Shown: one piece after another, positions 60,101 to 64,000 of the stretch | How the letters are laid out: every line of letters begins with the position of its first letter | Position numbering within the stretch: the first letter of the stretch is position 1 | From: Otis tarda | Taxonomy: Eukaryota; Chordata; Aves; Otidiformes; Otididae | Direction of reading: 5' to 3' | NCBI GenBank assembly: GCA_026413225.1 | Contig: CM048552.1 | Location: 197,810,053 to 197,874,052 of the forward strand | DNA length: 64,000 nucleotides | Position numbers and translations under genes: made by a program | The notes under the pieces: generated by a model | Databases searched by the model: none | What the model was told of the DNA's origin: nothing | What the model saw: only the letters and a program-made list of their open reading frames with translations

Positions 60101-61208
60101 TGTTTCCATTACGCATATTGTGAGGAATCTGCGCAGGCTCTCCAGTAGCTGTGTTTTATGTCTTGGGGTGCCACATACCAGTATGACATGGATGCGAAGG
60201 CTCCAGATTGCAGAGGAGTTACCGTGGCGTTTTCTAGAAGGACAACAAGTTTTGTCAATGACAGCGTGTACTTAAAGACCGCATTTCAGATATCCTCAGC
60301 AGGTGGCCCGTTAGCAGGCTGCTAACAAAATAAAAAGCAGAAAGTGCCTTCAAAGAAAATGTATTTGGGTCTGGCTGCCCTCCATGCAGACGCAATTGTG
60401 ATTCCCTGCCATGTGCTCTCTCTCCTAGTACTGCAGTCTTTTCATGGGTTAGGGTAACTCAACATCCTCAAGTTTGTAATGGGGCCTCAGATGTGGCTTC
60501 ATGAGCCGGAGCAGGTAAGACCACAGCTTATGATGGAGATAGACTTTTCTATACCTCGTCAACATGCAATGTTTTCTCTTATGGCTGGGAGCAGTCCACA
60601 AAATTACTCTATCTAACATTCAGTCCTACAAGCTGTGAGATGTGGGACTGCTCTGGGGAGGCAAAGGTACAAGATGGACCTTTTTGAAAATCTGAAAAAG
60701 CAGGTGTTCAGGGACCTGCTGGGACACCACTGGGAATGCTTCCCACCCTGGCTGCCCCACCAACAGCAAAGAGGGGTAGGGAGAACATCTACAGAGAAAG
60801 TCTAAAGTGATCAAACACCTGATTTCAGATGTCCAAATTAAGTGATTAAACGTAGGTGAGATGACTCTGGGCAAGGGTATCCTTATTACAAAGTGCAGGG
60901 AGGGAGTTATCTATATTTTGCTAGCAAACATAAAGAGCATTTTGACAACAAACGCCATAGGAAGCAACACTTTCCTGTACTGCAGCTGAGGACCAGAGTA
61001 GTGGGCTGGGCTCTCTGTAGGTCTTTGCTGGTCAGGGCTCCCATCTCCAGACTGAAAGGCCCTTTCACAGTCTTGACGACTTCCAGTTCATTTTGCCCAG
61101 CATACTGACTTAAGAACAGGTTCTTGTGCTTTTATTCTTGTTGAGAAATGTCATCCTTTACACCATGCAGTTACTCCAAATAATTTTTGTTGACATCAGG
61201 CTCAGTAG
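57191..61208. other. Stretch without recognisable genes, possible conserved segments
   Basis: About 4 kb. The part at 57583-58060 has balanced composition, retained CpGs and open frames on both strands (158 codons on the minus strand, 92 on the plus) but no recognised family. The part at 60090-60420 likewise looks single-copy with CpGs. Neither can be called from one genome. Confidence 0.4.
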
Positions 61209-61213
61209 GTAAG

Positions 61214-62355
61214 TGTCGTAGTTCAGCCCCGATCAGGACCAGACTACGCAGTCTCTCTCTCACTCCCCCCACCTTCCTAGGGAACAGGGAGAGAAAATAT
61301 AAGGAAAAACAGCTCGAGGTTTGAGATAAGGACAGGAAGAAATCCTTAAAGTTACCGTCACGGGCAAAACAGACTCGACTTGGAGAAAACTATTCATTTA
61401 TTACTACAAACAGCAGGATAATGAGACAGAGAACAAGATAACCTCCATCCACCCCTCCTTCTTCCCAAGCTTAACATTATCTCTACTACCTTCCCCTCCT
61501 GAGCGGCACAGGGGGGAAGAGGGAATGGGGGCTGCGGTCAGTTCATCATACGTTGTTTCACGCCGCTGCTTCATGGTCGGGGGAAGAACTCCTCACGTTC
61601 CTCCCCTGCTCCATTGTGGGGTCCTACCCATATGCCACAGTCCTTCGTGGAACTGCTCCGGTGTGGGTCATCTCTTCCACGGGGTGCAGTCTCTCCAGAA
61701 CGGCTGTCCCAGCGTGCCCTCCACAGGCCACAGCCGCCTTCAGGCATCCACCTCCCCTGGTGTGGGGTCCTTCACGGGCTCCAAGTGGATCTCTGCTCCT
61801 CCGTGGACCTCCATGGGCTGCAGGGGGACAACCTGCTCTACCATGGTCGTCACCACAGGCTGCAGGGGAATCTTGGCCAGGAGCCGCATTACTCCTCCCC
61901 CTCACTTCTGAACTGACCTTGGCATCTGCAGCCATTCCTCACAACAGGCTGGCAGATGTCTCTCAGGATCTTTTTTACATCTTATTCACTTCTCATCTCC
62001 TTTCCACTTCTTGCAGCCGGGCTGGACCGAGTCGGGCCCAGTCGGCTGCCTGGCGAGAGCCCAGAGGGTGAGGCCTGCAAGGCCCATGAGGCCTGCCCCT
62101 CCCCCTCTGCACCTCTGCCCCCGCTCAGCTTCTTCACATCTTCTCTTCTCTCTTTTTTTTTCTGTTTTCCCCTTCTTAAATATGTTATCGCAGAGGCGTT
62201 ATCACGGGACATTCTGCTACCAATCGGCTCGGCCTTGGCCAGCAGCGGGTCCGCCCTAGGCCTGGCCAAGTCCACTGAACAAAGGGGAGCGACTTCTAGC
62301 AGTTTTCTACAGAAGCTACCACCTTAGGCCCCCCCTCACTAACAAAACCACGACA
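61214..62355 (-). mobile_element. Solo ERVK-type LTR
   Basis: A 1,142-bp solo LTR in reverse orientation with a perfect flanking duplication GTAAG at 61209-61213 and 62356-62360. It has the CCCATGAGGCCTG-type and CTGGCAGATG-type variants shared with the truncated copy at 39464-40228. The near-end palindrome reads CCCGATCAGG, with one side changed. No interior sequence remains. Confidence 0.95.
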
Positions 62356-62360
62356 GTAAG

Positions 62361-64000
62361 TTATTTCCCCATGCGGAAATTGCAATGAAACAAAAGGATG
62401 TTTATATCTCCTGACTTTGCAGATATCCTCCCTGAGACAGGCACCAGCCTTTGAAGATCCGCATACTATTTGATTTTGCATTTCCATGTTTTCAGTGAGT
62501 TTTCTCTGTCTTTGGAAAAAAATATATCGATTCTGATTCCTGCGTCCACCCTGTTGCTTCTGGGACCCACAGGCAGCAGGCACACAGGTCCTGGAGAAGG
62601 GGCTGCGGGCCCTATGTTCACCATAATCTTCCTGATACAGACTTAAACCTTGTGACTTCTGTAGCACATTACAAACTCATTATCCCCAAGTCTTGCCCCT
62701 TAGGAAATCAAGAATGGGGGGCAATGAGAGACTGTGATTTGTTTTTTCTCCTGTTTTTCTGTCAGTCTCTCCAGTCCTGTCCATGATAGGTTATTTTAAA
62801 ATCACAGTTCTGGCAAACAGTAACTTTGTCAGAAAGTATGTCCCCATGTCATCCCATAATTAAGCATAAAGTTAAACTGAATTCACTAGAGGGTTTCACT
62901 TGGAAAAATATTTTTCTGGTTAGGACTTCTGTAATCAGAGGGCAAGATGCCGTGCCTCCTTCAACCCAGGGCTCACCACATTCCTCCAAAATATGCAAAG
63001 TCTATATTTAGCGACCCCCTGCAGCCTCAGAGATTTGAGCTGCCTGCAAAGGGTACGGTATGGGGCATTCCAGGGTGACCTGAGATGACATGTTCACACT
63101 TGGTGTGGACCATATTTGACCAGTGCCGGGAACAGAAGACCAAAAGCCTGTCTCCTCTGAGCACGCTGCTCTGACATGGAGATGTTTGGGAGCTCTGAGG
63201 TGGATCGGTGGGATAGGGCACTTCCCACTCAGATATCCTGTGGCCATGGCTCCTCACAAGAAGTGGGAGCCCTTTGCTTCAAGCTGTACCCTCAGCTCCC
63301 CTGAGAGAGTGGCTGCCACACTCGGCAAGATGTTTGTCTCTCTGAACATGTTATTTGCAGAGCTCTACCTTGCCTCTGCCAGCCAGCTGTGCAGCAGAGG
63401 GGTTTCAGAGTTACCTGGCTGCAACCAGAGCGTTAGTCTCAAGCATTCATTCGTCTGCCCAGGCAGGAGAAGCAAAGGCAGGGGAAGATGAATTCCTAGC
63501 CAGGGTGGGAAGGGCCATACAAACACAAGGAGTGAGGAGTAGAGGAGCAGCACTGGTGGCCCTCAAACCCTCAATGCCTGACAAGTGATGAACAGAACAT
63601 CACTACTGGTCTTGGTTTTAAAGTTTTATCCTACTTACACATGTGTCAGGGCTGCTTTATTTAATTCCTGATGGCAGCTTGGGAGCAGGCAGCTGGGTTC
63701 CTGGCTCCTGATGGCCTATTCGGTACCTCCTGTACCCCCAAGGATCCTCTGCCCCCTTGCCACTGTCCCGTGCGGCTGAGCTGCCTGCAGGAAGCAGCAC
63801 CAGAGTGCAGGGCAGCCCCCAAGCAGCTGCCGATGATGCCCTGCTCAACTGGGATGCACAGGGAAAGTCAGCAAAGCTGTGCTTCGTTAGCACCCTTCTC
63901 AGAGAAAAACTGCTCTCCATTCACCCGGCAAGGTTTAATGGGCAAAGCGGTGACACCCGTGTGAAAAATAGCTGCTGGGATTACAGCCAGGTAAGCGTGG
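62361..64000. other. Right flank, no gene seen
   Basis: No transposon or gene recognised. Frames up to about 120 codons (62296-62667 minus, which begins inside the LTR; 63123-63491 plus) show no domain. The sequence becomes GC-richer toward the window end. Confidence 0.45.

Noticed and set aside
1-64000. Bacterial-style systems, CRISPR arrays, phage or toxin modules.
   Set aside because: Avian CR1 and ERV content, low coding density and absence of operon structure show a vertebrate nuclear sequence; no regularly spaced short repeats were seen.

Overview
The window looks like gene-poor nuclear DNA from a bird. The case rests on its repeats. Eleven loci carry CR1-type LINE fragments, the dominant avian LINE, and several end in the avian CR1 tail of repeated ATTCTATG units. 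There is also one ERVL-like LTR of a type common in birds, and one family of betaretrovirus-like (ERVK-type) LTRs about 1.14 kb long. I found no protein-coding exon I could recognise, no tRNA or rRNA gene and no CRISPR array. Nearly every long open frame lies inside the GC-rich LTRs or is an unsupported chance frame. By hand count, recognisable transposable-element sequence covers about 14 kb of the 64 kb.

Layout. 387-2974 is a complete two-LTR ERVK-type insertion on the minus strand with only 308 bp between its LTRs. That interior keeps a lysine-tRNA primer binding site and a polypurine tract but no gag, pol or env. 7255-8060, 12915-13068, 13489-14464, 17570-18080, 19050-19490, 25095-25745 and 27430-27860 are CR1 fragments in both orientations. 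15615-16192 is a solo ERVL-like LTR. 29030-30682 is a CR1 3' end split by a solo ERVK LTR (29413-30555). 32300-33290 is an old, decayed CR1. 39464-40228 is a truncated ERVK LTR; 43116-44257 and 61214-62355 are solo ERVK LTRs. 48374-48908 and 56134-57190 are further CR1 fragments. The remaining sequence is AT-rich single-copy-looking DNA with a few simple repeats and some stretches that could be conserved noncoding elements.

The most interesting structure is in the mini-element at 387-2974. A segment of its U5 is repeated as a perfect 22-bp inverted complement (interrupted by 2 nt) just downstream of the primer binding site. The RNA could therefore fold into a long U5-leader stem with most of the primer site in the enclosed loop. 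The same loop carries a 10-nt palindrome near the LTR end, and its variants in other copies keep the symmetry. Five insertions of this LTR family occur in 62 kb, four of them on the minus strand, with at least two sequence subtypes. The family has evidently been active recently in this lineage. Genes do not act together here; the window records successive retroelement insertions into intergenic or intronic sequence.
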